NCBI RefSeq assembly: GCF_012641515.1
Contig: NZ_JABAHY010000001.1
Coordinates: 434,001-498,000 of the forward strand
Direction: 5' to 3'
Length of the DNA: 64,000 nucleotides
Source: Nesterenkonia sedimenti
GTDB lineage: Bacteria > Actinomycetota > Actinomycetes > Actinomycetales > Micrococcaceae
The notes beneath the pieces are model-generated. The model did not search any database, was not told the origin of the DNA, and saw nothing but the letters and a program-made list of their open reading frames with translations. How positions within the stretch are numbered: position 1 is the first letter of the stretch; every line of letters starts with the position of its first letter. This document shows, one piece after another, positions 50,387 to 59,113 of the stretch. The position numbers and the translations under genes were made by a program.

Positions 50387-51649
50387 TCAGCGTGGCACCG
50401 ATGCGAATGCGTCGCGGTACTCGGCTAGGAAGGTCGCGATACCGTCGATGGCCTCCTCCAGCTCATCCACTGCTGGCAGGGTCACCAGGCGGAAATGCTG
50501 GTCATCGATCCAGTTGAAGGCCCGTCCGTGGGAGACCAGGATCTTCTGCTGACGCAGCAGTTCCATCACGAACGCCTCGTCATTCTCGATGGGATAGATC
50601 CCCGGATCCAGGCGTGGGAAGAGGTACATCGCCCCGTCCATCTGGGTGACTTCCACCCCTTCGATCTCGCGCAGACGATCATAGGCGACCTGTCGCTGCT
50701 CATAGAGGCGTCCGCCCGGTTGGATGAACTCCTCGATGGACTGATACCCGCCCAGGGCCGTCTGGACTGCATGCTGCCCGGGGACATTGGGGCACATGCG
50801 GAGGTTCGACATCAGCTGCAGGCCCTCGAGGTAGTTCTTGGCCCGGTACTTAGGCCCGGAGATGTACATCCAGCCGGACCGGTAGCCGGCGACTCGCCAG
50901 GTCTTGGACAGTCCGGAGTAGGTAATGGTGAAGACATCTTCGGCCAGAGTGCAGGCGTTGATCATCTCGGCGTCGTCGTAGGTGATCTTCTCGTAGATCT
51001 CATCGGCCAGCAGCATGAGGTTATGCCGCCGGGCGATATCCACCATTGCCTCGAGGATCTCCCGCGGATAGACCGCCCCGGTGGGGTTATTGGGGTTAAT
51101 GATCACCAGGGCTTTGGTCCGGTCGGTGACCTTAGCCTCGACCTCTTCGGGGTCCGGCCACCAGTTGTTCTGCTCATCGCAGATGTAGTGCACCGGGATC
51201 CCCTGGTAGAGGGAGGTCAGTCCAGTCCACAGGGGGTAGTCCGGGGCGGGGATCAGGATCTCGTCCCCCGGGTTGATCAGGGCTTGGAGGGTGATCGTGA
51301 TCAGTTCGGAGACTCCATTGCCGAGATAGACATCCTCAACGGCGGCGTCCTTCATCCCCTTGGTCTGGTAGTACTGCGCCACGGCCGTGCGCGCCGAGTA
51401 GATACCGGCGGAGTCGGAGTAGCCCTGGGCTGTGGGGAGGTGCTTGATCATGTCCATCATGATCGAGTCCGGGGCCTCGAATCCGAAGGGGGCCATATTG
51501 CCGATATTCAACTTGGTGATCCGGTGGCCGGCCCGCTCCAGGCGGGCGGCTTCTACGGCAATAGGTCCGCGGACGTCATAGCGGACATTGCGCAGTTTAT
51601 GCGCCTGAGTGAAGTCCTCGAATTCCTCCATGACAAGATTCTGCCCCAT
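50387..51649 (-). CDS. AlaA/YfbQ-type alanine aminotransferase (copy 1)
   Basis: 420 residues from ATG 51649 (51631 is a possible alternative). It has the same motifs as its neighbour: NIGNMAPFGFEAPD, PAPDYPLWTGL, INPNNPTGAVY, ADEIYEKI, SGLSKTWRVAGYR with the PLP lysine, and HFRLVTLP. Both copies keep every catalytic residue. Differences cluster in the substrate-side loops (for example LTSLYQG against ATKLAGG), which may mean different amino-donor preference. The extra C-terminal DAFASVPR tail is unique to this copy. Confidence 0.88.
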   Translation of the reverse strand: MGQNLVMEEFEDFTQAHKLRNVRYDVRGPIAVEAARLERAGHRITKLNIGNMAPFGFEAPDSIMMDMIKHLPTAQGYSDSAGIYSARTAVAQYYQTKGMKDAAVEDVYLGNGVSELITITLQALINPGDEILIPAPDYPLWTGLTSLYQGIPVHYICDEQNNWWPDPEEVEAKVTDRTKALVIINPNNPTGAVYPREILEAMVDIARRHNLMLLADEIYEKITYDDAEMINACTLAEDVFTITYSGLSKTWRVAGYRSGWMYISGPKYRAKNYLEGLQLMSNLRMCPNVPGQHAVQTALGGYQSIEEFIQPGGRLYEQRQVAYDRLREIEGVEVTQMDGAMYLFPRLDPGIYPIENDEAFVMELLRQQKILVSHGRAFNWIDDQHFRLVTLPAVDELEEAIDGIATFLAEYRDAFASVPR

Positions 51650-51676
51650 TAAGGCGATTGTCAACAATCCTCATGG

Positions 51677-52672
51677 TTAGCCCCAGTCATCAGGTTCGGC
51701 CAGCAGCCCCTCTTCGACCAGCCAATAGACCGCCGCATCCTCCGGGGAGAGGCCGTTCTCCCCTTCGATCAGCCGGCGCAGGGTCAGCAGTGAGTCCTCA
51801 TCGAGGGCTTCAGAGATTTCGACGACGACTTCAGGGACTTCATCGGCGATCTCCGAGGAGACCACCGGTGCGTACTGGTCCTGTGGGAAGCCCCGGCTGG
51901 CATCAGAGAAGGTGATCAGGGAGTGATCTGCCGCGGCCGGATGGGACAGGGTCATCAGGGCTGCATCGATCTCGGCGGTGATCAGCAGCTGGACCAGCTC
52001 CTCCTCGGAGCCGGTCTGCATTTCGGCCGGCACACAGTCATAGACCTCGGCGAGCTGATCGGCGGCATCGGTGAGCTCCTCGTTCAGCCCCATCCGCAGC
52101 TCCCCGCAGTGCGGAGCGAAGTCCTCGGCATCCTCATCCTCTCCGCCGAGTTCGAACTCCTCAGCAGTGATGGAGGTGATGTGGAAGCCCTGCCCCAGCA
52201 CCCCCGCTGTGGGTTCGAGCAGCTCGGCAGCATCCATCCGGGACTCAATGAGTTCGGTCAGCTCCTCCGGGGACGCCGCAGGGGTGTACTCCACCTCGGA
52301 GGCGGTGATGGTGTCGGAATACGCACTGGGATCCAGGGCCTCGGCCAGCGGCATAGTGCGAGCCACAACCATCTCGTACCGATCCTCGGAGTCATCCTCG
52401 GCCAGCTGTTGCCCGCGGGCCAGGGCGACGGCGAGGTCCACGGCTGATTCCTCGGCCTCGGTGACCACTGTGGGCACCTCATGGGAGTTCAGCGCGATGG
52501 CGTAGACCTGAGCGATAGTGGCATCTAGCTGGTTCTCCCCCACCGCGATCCGCCAGGCCTGCTCCAGATCATCGCCGGTGGGCTCCGGTGCAGGTGGTGG
52601 TGGGCTCGAGCAGCCGGTGATCAGCATGGCCGCTGTGAGCACAGCTGCACCCGACCGTTGAGCAAAAGTCAT
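51677..52672 (-). CDS. Orphan OpuAC-like substrate-binding lipoprotein
   Basis: 331 residues; signal peptide with lipobox LITGC (Cys21). The mature part shows two lobes, with GENQLDATIAQVYAIAL at the start and EELVQLLITAEIDAALMTLSHP in the middle, and ends like OpuAC/OpuCC-type glycine betaine or proline-betaine binding proteins. No ABC ATPase or permease is adjacent, so either its transporter lies elsewhere or it has another role. TAGAAT 7 nt before the ATG suggests a leaderless start. Confidence 0.65.
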   Translation of the reverse strand: MTFAQRSGAAVLTAAMLITGCSSPPPPAPEPTGDDLEQAWRIAVGENQLDATIAQVYAIALNSHEVPTVVTEAEESAVDLAVALARGQQLAEDDSEDRYEMVVARTMPLAEALDPSAYSDTITASEVEYTPAASPEELTELIESRMDAAELLEPTAGVLGQGFHITSITAEEFELGGEDEDAEDFAPHCGELRMGLNEELTDAADQLAEVYDCVPAEMQTGSEEELVQLLITAEIDAALMTLSHPAAADHSLITFSDASRGFPQDQYAPVVSSEIADEVPEVVVEISEALDEDSLLTLRRLIEGENGLSPEDAAVYWLVEEGLLAEPDDWG

Positions 52673-52679
52673 GAGGAAT

Positions 52680-52700
52680 ATTCTACGTCCGCGCTACCCT
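52680..52700. promoter_or_regulatory. Divergent leaderless promoter pair
   Basis: Minus-strand TAGAAT (52680-52685) is 7 nt before ATG 52672, and plus-strand TACCCT (52695-52700) is 7 nt before ATG 52708. The entire intergenic gap is 35 bp. Confidence 0.5.
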
Positions 52701-52707
52701 AGGGGGG

Positions 52708-54498
52708 ATGAAGGGCGAATCTGCTGACCTCTCCGTCGAGATCCCCGGCTCGGCGCCGCTGAATAGGCGGCTGCAATCGCTGCTGCGTAGTACCGGGCCC
52801 AGTCAGCCCCGAGCGGAGACCGCCCGAGGCTGGGTGGACCTCGCCTATGAAGCAGCCTATGGGGAACGTTACGCCGCCGCAGCCGAGGCTGCCCGGCAGG
52901 GTCTGACTGCCCCCGGGGCCAAGGACCCCGAGAACCGGCTGATGCTGCTGCGGATCCTCTCCGGTGTCTATGAGATGCGTGGGGAGTCTGAACGTTCGGC
53001 CCCGTTCCTGCGGCAGCGGGTCGATCTGCTGCGCCGGCTGGGCCGGATGCGCCAGGCCGATGTCGAGGACCGGCTGGGTCCTATGCTGCTGCGTGAGCCC
53101 GATCGGGTCGAAGCCGAGATCCTCGCCCGGTTGGCAGAGGAGCTCGACGACGGCTCAGGCCCCAGTGTTGAACGCGCCGATGTGCTCTCCTCTCTGGCGG
53201 TGCGCCGGCTGCATGATGAGGGCCCGGATGCGGCCCTGCCGCTGATCGGTGAGGCCTGCGAGATCCTGGAGCAGCTGGACCGGCGTCAGGCCCTGGCCGG
53301 GGCTCGGATGTTCCTGGCTCATACCCAATTGCTGACCGAAGACCCCGATGCCGCCCTGGTCACCGCAGATAAGGTGCTCTCCGGGGAGTCCAACAGGGCC
53401 ATCCGGGGTGCGATGTCGATGCTGCGTGCCACCATTCATCACCAGGCCGAGCGTCCCACTGAGGCAGTGGCCGATGCGATGCAGTCCACTGAGCTCTACT
53501 CGGCCTGTGCAGTCCGCAAGGGAGCAGCCTCTGCGGCTGCCCTATTGGCCGGAATCACCTCCAGTCTGAACCAGTCCGAGGTGGCCGTGCTGGCCTGGCG
53601 GGTGGCCGTCCAGCAGGCAGAGCTCGGTGAGTTCCCGGAATCGCGGATGCTCTCCCTGGCTCTGGGGCAACAGCTTTTGGAGATGGAGGACCACGCAGAA
53701 GCCGAGAAGGTCCTCGATGCGCTGTCCCTCCGGCTGGCCGGGGCCGAGGATGAGCATTCCACCCGCGGCCGGGCCCTGATGGGTCTGGGCCATGCCGTGA
53801 CCCAGCAGAAACGCCCCCTGGAGGCGATGTCCCATTGGGATGAGGCTGCCCAACAGTTCCTGGCCGCCCAGGAGCTGGATGAGGCAGCCCGGGCGCATCT
53901 GGCCGCCGGGGCCTTGGCGGCCTCCCTGGACCGGGTGGACAGCGCCCGGCACCACTATGAACGGGGCCTAAAGCTAGCCGATCAGGGTGAGGACACCGAT
54001 CCCCTGATGCTGCTGCAGGCCCTGCACTCACTGGGTCATCTGCTCTGCCGTCATGAGGAGGAGGCGGGACTGCAGTACCTGGAGCGGGCCCTTGCGGTGG
54101 CCAATGAGCACGGCACAGATTGGCAGCAGGCGGATATCACCGATACCAAGGCGCGTTCTCTGACTGCGCTGGGCCGCGGAAGCGAGGCGGTCTCCACTGC
54201 CCTGGCGGCAGCGGATCTCTTCACCGAGGCCGGTGATGAGGAGGCTGCAGCCGATGCCGAGATCTTTGCGGCAACTGTTCTGCTGCAGTCGAATCAGGCC
54301 AAGGAGGCCGAGCTGGTCTTCCGGATGGCGGCCGAGAGCCGGGAGATTTCCTTACCCCTGCTGATCACCATTCTTGAGGGCCGGATAGAAGCCCTGCGTG
54401 ATCTCGGCGGTGAGGATGCCGCCGTTGAGCTGGAGGGCGAATTGGAGGCTGCTAAAGCACAGCTGGCCAGTGAGGAAGATCCCCAGCGGGAGGGGTGA
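52708..54498 (+). CDS. TPR-like helical repeat protein of unknown function
   Basis: 596 residues, almost entirely alpha-helical with repeating Ala/Leu patterns such as AYEAAYGERYAAAAEAARQGL, AEKVLDALSLRLAGA, and ALHSLGHLLCRHEEEAGLQYLERALAVANEHG, consistent with at least six tetratricopeptide-like repeats. No signal peptide or catalytic motif. It is probably a cytoplasmic scaffold. Its 3' end overlaps the convergent phosphotransferase-like gene by 47 bp, so both coding ends share sequence. Confidence 0.7.
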   Translation: MKGESADLSVEIPGSAPLNRRLQSLLRSTGPSQPRAETARGWVDLAYEAAYGERYAAAAEAARQGLTAPGAKDPENRLMLLRILSGVYEMRGESERSAPFLRQRVDLLRRLGRMRQADVEDRLGPMLLREPDRVEAEILARLAEELDDGSGPSVERADVLSSLAVRRLHDEGPDAALPLIGEACEILEQLDRRQALAGARMFLAHTQLLTEDPDAALVTADKVLSGESNRAIRGAMSMLRATIHHQAERPTEAVADAMQSTELYSACAVRKGAASAAALLAGITSSLNQSEVAVLAWRVAVQQAELGEFPESRMLSLALGQQLLEMEDHAEAEKVLDALSLRLAGAEDEHSTRGRALMGLGHAVTQQKRPLEAMSHWDEAAQQFLAAQELDEAARAHLAAGALAASLDRVDSARHHYERGLKLADQGEDTDPLMLLQALHSLGHLLCRHEEEAGLQYLERALAVANEHGTDWQQADITDTKARSLTALGRGSEAVSTALAAADLFTEAGDEEAAADAEIFAATVLLQSNQAKEAELVFRMAAESREISLPLLITILEGRIEALRDLGGEDAAVELEGELEAAKAQLASEEDPQREG

Positions 54499-55711
54499 GC
54501 CCCAGCAGCACCTCAGCGCAGCGCAGCCGGTGTTCGGCCGCCGGTTCCCATCCGGTGCGGCGGGCATCGCGTGCTCCGGCCACCAGGGACAGTGCCACTG
54601 AGGCTGACCGGATCCGTAGGCTTTCGGGGTCCACTCCCTCAGCGAATACCCGGGCGAACCGGTCGAAGCCGGCCGGGGCATGGACATACCGGGAGTCCAC
54701 TGCCGGCAGTACTGCCAGGTGTCCCAGGAAGCAGGCGAGGTCATCGACCCGATGGCCCGGGCCCAGGGAGTCCACATCCAGCAGGCAGGAGACCTTTGAG
54801 CCTCGGATGAGCACATTGGCCTCGTAGAAGTCCCCGTGGGTGGGCACAACCGGCCCGCGGTCGGTGACCGGAATTCCGGCCAGGATCTCCTCCTCCAACC
54901 GCCGGATTCGGCGTTGGCAGTCCGGCAGGGCCGCCACCGCCGCCGAGGCATAGGCCGGCAGCCGGTCCGTCCACGCATCCCTGGCCGGTAGAGCCATGAC
55001 ATCTGCGGGCATGGCATCGAGCAGATCCACAAAGTCCTGTGGTCTGACGGTGGCACCGCCATCGGCCAGGAAATATTCGGCCAGGGATACGCCCTGCCCC
55101 TGATGCAGGGCGACGACGTCGTCGACGGGTTCTTTCACCGGCACCGGGGCGGGGATTCCAGCATCCAGCAGCAGCCGGTGGCGGGCATCGAGCTCTTCAG
55201 CCCGACCGGTGCGCAGAACCTTGAGATAGACCCGGGCGCCGTCGTCGAAATCTGCTGCGATCACCGCACGCCGCAGGGGCCGGTAGCTGATGGTCTCCAG
55301 GCCGGTCAGCCTGCGGCCCCCGCCCCAGATCCGGACTACCTCTGCGGGGTCGGTGGCCCGCTGCAGACCCGGCAGTGCGGGGTCATAGGGATGCTGCCAG
55401 AGGGTCAGCTGGCCCTGGGGCGAATCAGCGCTCAGCGCGGTTTCCGAGCGGTGGCGCAGCCTTTCGGTGGTGATGCCGACATAGGCCTCATCGATTCCGC
55501 CGGGCAGGGCAACACGGTAGATGCCGGTGACCCCGGCGCCGGGACGGTGCTGGACCGATTCGAGGTGGATACCCTCAGCGGTGATCCCGGAGGTCCTCTG
55601 CAGGGCCGCGGCGATATGCGGCTGAACGAGGTCAGCCTGTTGAAGATAGCTCAGCTGGGAATTCTCGTCCTGGGTGGTGGCCACCGGCTGAGCCTTGAGC
55701 TGCTCAGGCAC
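54452..55711 (-). CDS. APH/choline-kinase-like phosphotransferase
   Basis: 419 residues from GTG 55711, which overlaps the upstream membrane-protein stop by 8 nt. The kinase-like C-terminal half has Brenner's motif THGDFYEANVL and a metal-binding LLDVDSLGPG, as in aminoglycoside phosphotransferases and maltokinases. The N-terminal half (YLQQADLVQPHIAAAL, GVTGIYRVALPGG) is unusual for resistance enzymes. Its substrate is unknown; a role in cell-envelope or sugar metabolism is only suggested by the neighbourhood. Confidence 0.75.
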   Translation of the reverse strand: MPEQLKAQPVATTQDENSQLSYLQQADLVQPHIAAALQRTSGITAEGIHLESVQHRPGAGVTGIYRVALPGGIDEAYVGITTERLRHRSETALSADSPQGQLTLWQHPYDPALPGLQRATDPAEVVRIWGGGRRLTGLETISYRPLRRAVIAADFDDGARVYLKVLRTGRAEELDARHRLLLDAGIPAPVPVKEPVDDVVALHQGQGVSLAEYFLADGGATVRPQDFVDLLDAMPADVMALPARDAWTDRLPAYASAAVAALPDCQRRIRRLEEEILAGIPVTDRGPVVPTHGDFYEANVLIRGSKVSCLLDVDSLGPGHRVDDLACFLGHLAVLPAVDSRYVHAPAGFDRFARVFAEGVDPESLRIRSASVALSLVAGARDARRTGWEPAAEHRLRCAEVLLGLTPPAGDLPHWPAVL

Positions 55712-56654
55712 GGCGTCGGCTGAGCACCGCGTCCAGGTCCATGGACGGCTCTGCCGGTGCGGCAGCCGGCTGCTTGAGTTTGACCTCTTCCTTCCTCCGT
55801 TTGGCCTCGGCCTCCTGCTCGGCGGACTCCTCGGCTTCTGCGGGGCTGGTCTCGACCTGCACCTCGGGTGTGCTGCGTTCGGCCTTCTCGGCGACCATGT
55901 ACTTCGCCTGCGGCACCTCGCGGGGCTCCCATTTCTCGCCCTTGTCGGCACTGTCGCCCTGGTCGAACAGCGAGGCATCGACCTTCGGGGCCTGGGAGCC
56001 GAAGAGCCGCTCGGGGTTATCAGCCAGTCCGTCCTCATCGGTGCGGACCAGAGAATCGGGTCCACCGACCCCGGTACGGTCCTGGGTCATCGCATCGAAG
56101 GGAGCCTTCTTCGGCGCCGGGGCCTCGGCCTCGGGGGTGCGCTGGGGTTCCGGCTGGGTCTCGATGGCCTCCTGGAAGGCGCGTTCGATCCGCTGGCGGC
56201 GCTTATGCCGGCGCCGTACTGCGGCAGTGACCTGCAGGCTCACCAGAGCGGCGAGGAATACGGCCCCGCTCCACAGGGGAACCGCCCAGGTGATGGCGGT
56301 GGTGAACGGGACCAGCAGGGCGCCGCCGACTGCGGCGATGAGCGCCAAGAGCCCGACCACTGCGAGGAAGGTACGCCCCCAGTAGATCTGGAAGCCGTCG
56401 TTGGCTTGTGTCGTTTTCCTAGCGGTGCTCATAGTTGTCCCTTGCTGTACACGTCTGCGTGCTGCCCGGGCCTGGCGCGTGCTCAGACCGGGTTTCTGCG
56501 CGTCTGCTGCCTTCTGAGGCAGCCGTTGGGCTCTCAGTACCAGCGCCGCCAGGAAGAGCCCGGCGACCAGAACGATGAGGACCGAAGAGTGAATGGGCAG
56601 GGTGGGGATCATGTCGACGAATCCGGCTGTTGTTAGCCAGAGGCCCAACGTCAT
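55704..56654 (-). CDS. Membrane protein with long cytosolic tail
   Basis: 316 residues from ATG 56654, with GGTGGAG 6 nt upstream. Two helix pairs lie in residues about 1-40 and 85-140 (LAVVGLLALIAAVGGALL and PLWSGAVFLAALVSLQ), followed by a basic stretch RRRHKRRQRIERAF and a 170-residue hydrophilic tail with many Glu, Pro and Lys. No enzyme motif. In corynebacteria a similar protein is found beside lpdA; function unknown. The next gene is coupled by overlap. Confidence 0.68.
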   Translation of the reverse strand: MTLGLWLTTAGFVDMIPTLPIHSSVLIVLVAGLFLAALVLRAQRLPQKAADAQKPGLSTRQARAARRRVQQGTTMSTARKTTQANDGFQIYWGRTFLAVVGLLALIAAVGGALLVPFTTAITWAVPLWSGAVFLAALVSLQVTAAVRRRHKRRQRIERAFQEAIETQPEPQRTPEAEAPAPKKAPFDAMTQDRTGVGGPDSLVRTDEDGLADNPERLFGSQAPKVDASLFDQGDSADKGEKWEPREVPQAKYMVAEKAERSTPEVQVETSPAEAEESAEQEAEAKRRKEEVKLKQPAAAPAEPSMDLDAVLSRRRA

Positions 56655-56827
56655 GAACGTCTCCACCTGCCCTCGATCAACCCGATGGCTGATGCTTGCT
56701 TCGGCTCCGTCCTGGTTCGACGGGGGTGCCGCTGATTGTTCTAGGGTATCCGATGCTCCCGGCTCAGCTTCGACATATACACGAACCTCTGTGACATGGG
56801 GTTCCATTGTCGGCAAGAATGGAGGTC

Positions 56828-58276
56828 ATGACTGCTTCCGCACCCGCTAAACGCTTTGCCCCGGACCGTGTTGCGATTATCGGAGGTGGACCTGGTGGAT
56901 ATGAGGCCGCCATGGTCGCCGCGGATGCCGGGGCGGAGGTCACGATCATCGAGGAGAAGGGCCTGGGCGGTTCAGCGGTGCTGACCGATGTGGTGCCCTC
57001 CAAGACTCTGATCGCCACGGCCGATGCCATGCGGCGGGTCAATGCCTCCACTGCCTTTGGAGTCCGCTTCGGCGAAGGCGGAGGCGATAAATATGAGACT
57101 GAGGCCTGGGCGGATTTCGGTCGGGTCAATGAGCGTCTGCTGAAGCTGGCGAAGACCCAGTCCCAGGACATCCACGCCTCCCTGGAGGCCATCGGGGTCA
57201 AGATCATCTCCGGGCGGGGGCGACTGGCCCCGCCGCATCATGTTGATGTCACCGATTCCGCCGGTGAGACCTTCCGGGTCGAGGCCGATGCGGTCATCCT
57301 GGCCACCGGCGCCCATCCCCGCGAGCTGCCCTCGGCAAAGCCCGATGGCGAGCGGATCCTGAACTGGACCCAGGCCTATAACCTCACCGAGGTGCCCGAA
57401 CATATGATCGTGGTCGGCTCCGGTGTCACCGGCGCGGAGTTCGCCTCCGCCTACCGCCGCCTGGGCGCAGAGGTCACCCTGGTCTCTTCCCGTGACCAGG
57501 TGCTGCCCGGCGAGGACGCCGATGCGGCCACCGTGCTGGAGAACTCCTTCAAACGAGTGGGGGTCAAAGTCGCCGCCCGGGCCCGGGCCGAATCCGCCGA
57601 ACGCACCGAGAACGGGGTGCGGGTCACCCTCAGTGATGGCCGTGTTCTGAACGGCTCACACTGCCTGATGGCAGTGGGCGGGGTGCCCAATACCGGCGAT
57701 CTCGGCCTCGAGGAATGCGGTGTGGAGACCACCCAGTCCGGTCATATCCGGGTCGATACTGTCTCCCGCACCACCGCCACCAATATCTATGCCGCCGGCG
57801 ACTGCACCGGGATGCTTCCGCTGGCCTCTGTGGCGGCCATGCAGGGCCGGATTGCCGTGGCCCATATGCAGGGCGGGGCGGTCAAACCCCTGCAGCTGCA
57901 CCGGGTGGCATCCAATGTCTTCACCTCCCCGGAGATCGCCACTGTGGGCGTCACCCAGGCCCAGGTGGACTCCGGGAAGTACCAGGCCGATGTGGTGAAG
58001 CTGAATCTGACCACCAACCCGCGGGCGAAGATGATGAATATCCGCGAAGGTTTCGTCAAAATCTTTGCCCGCCGCGGCTCCGGCACGGTGATCGGCGCCG
58101 TCGTCGTCGCCCCGCGTGCCTCTGAGCTGATCTACTCACTGGCCCTGGCGGTGACTCATAAACTCCATGTGGACGATGTCGCCTCCACCTTCACCGTCTA
58201 TCCCTCACTGACCGGTTCGGTGGCCGAGGCGGCGCGGCGGCTGCACCTGCATGTGATGGAGCCGACGGACGAGTAA
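56828..58276 (+). CDS. lpdA: LpdA-type NAD(P)H-quinone dehydrogenase
   Basis: 482 residues from ATG 56828 (an ATG at 56819 is in frame). Two nucleotide-binding motifs, AIIGGGPGGYEAAMVA and VVGSGVTGAEFASAY, plus the FAD site IYAAGDCTG place it with lipoamide dehydrogenases. The redox disulphide CxxxxC is missing: the region reads GLGGSAVLTDVVPSK. This matches mycobacterial LpdA, which reduces quinones rather than lipoamide. It heads a run of genes (lpdA-punA-pmmB) spaced by 10 and 2 nt. Confidence 0.85.
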   Translation: MTASAPAKRFAPDRVAIIGGGPGGYEAAMVAADAGAEVTIIEEKGLGGSAVLTDVVPSKTLIATADAMRRVNASTAFGVRFGEGGGDKYETEAWADFGRVNERLLKLAKTQSQDIHASLEAIGVKIISGRGRLAPPHHVDVTDSAGETFRVEADAVILATGAHPRELPSAKPDGERILNWTQAYNLTEVPEHMIVVGSGVTGAEFASAYRRLGAEVTLVSSRDQVLPGEDADAATVLENSFKRVGVKVAARARAESAERTENGVRVTLSDGRVLNGSHCLMAVGGVPNTGDLGLEECGVETTQSGHIRVDTVSRTTATNIYAAGDCTGMLPLASVAAMQGRIAVAHMQGGAVKPLQLHRVASNVFTSPEIATVGVTQAQVDSGKYQADVVKLNLTTNPRAKMMNIREGFVKIFARRGSGTVIGAVVVAPRASELIYSLALAVTHKLHVDDVASTFTVYPSLTGSVAEAARRLHLHVMEPTDE

Positions 58277-58279
58277 TCT
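58274..58279 (+). promoter_or_regulatory. Possible internal -10 box (TAATCT) of punA
   Basis: Overlaps the lpdA stop codon and lies 7 nt before ATG 58287; a leaderless punA transcript is possible in addition to read-through from lpdA. Confidence 0.35.
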
Positions 58280-58286
58280 TACTGGC

Positions 58287-59111
58287 ATGAGCACCAAGGA
58301 CCCTGCCTCCGCACCCAATCAGCAGGCTCAGCAGGCCGCAGAAGCCCTGCTCTCAGCCGCCGGCGTGGACCGGATCGATATCGCCTGCACTCTCGGCTCC
58401 GGCTGGGGTGAGGCCGCTGGCCAGATCGGCGAGCAGATCGCCGAGATCCCTGCCGAGACCATCCCGGGATTCCACACCTCCCCGGTCCCCGGGCACAGCG
58501 GGGTCCTGAAAGTCATCCGCTGTCAGGACAAATATGTGCTGGTCATCGGTGCCCGCACCCATTACTACGAGGGCCGTGGCGTTGAAGCCGTCGCCCATGG
58601 GGTGCGCACAGCCTCTGCCACCGGGGCTAAGCAGGTGTTCCTGACCAATGGCTGCGGCGGGCTGAACCGGGACTGGGCGCCCGGCACCCCGGTGCTGATC
58701 TCCGATCACATCAATCTCACCGCGGCATCGCCACTGACCGGGGCGCATTTCGTGGATCTCACCGATCTCTACTCCCCCAGGCTGCGCGAGCTGGCCCGGG
58801 AGATCGACCCCAGCCTGGATGAGGGTGTCTACGCCCAGCTGCCGGGACCGCATTATGAGAGCCCCGCAGAGATCCGGTACCTCAAGACCATCGGCGCCGA
58901 TCTGGTGGGCATGTCCACCGCTTTAGAGGCAATCGCCGCCCGGGCCGCCGGGATGGAGGTCTTCGGGATCTCACTGGTGACCAATCTCGCCGCCGGGATC
59001 TCACCTGAGCCGCTGTCCCATCAGGAGGTCATCGAGGCAGGCCAGGCCGCTGCCCCGCGGATCGCCGGGCTGCTGGCCGGGGTCATCAAGCGCACAGCAG
59101 AGGAGAGCTGA
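58287..59111 (+). CDS. punA: Purine-nucleoside phosphorylase (trimeric type)
   Basis: 274 residues. It splits inosine and guanosine to base plus ribose-1-phosphate. Family signatures: TLGSGWGE phosphate loop, PGHSG, ARTHYYEG, TNGCGGLN, GPHYESPAEIR and GMSTALEAIAA with the base-binding LVTNLAAG. The following gene makes hexose or pentose phosphates interchangeable, and deoC completes nucleoside sugar salvage. It is 2 nt upstream of pmmB. Confidence 0.95.
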   Translation: MSTKDPASAPNQQAQQAAEALLSAAGVDRIDIACTLGSGWGEAAGQIGEQIAEIPAETIPGFHTSPVPGHSGVLKVIRCQDKYVLVIGARTHYYEGRGVEAVAHGVRTASATGAKQVFLTNGCGGLNRDWAPGTPVLISDHINLTAASPLTGAHFVDLTDLYSPRLRELAREIDPSLDEGVYAQLPGPHYESPAEIRYLKTIGADLVGMSTALEAIAARAAGMEVFGISLVTNLAAGISPEPLSHQEVIEAGQAAAPRIAGLLAGVIKRTAEES

Positions 59112-59113
59112 GA

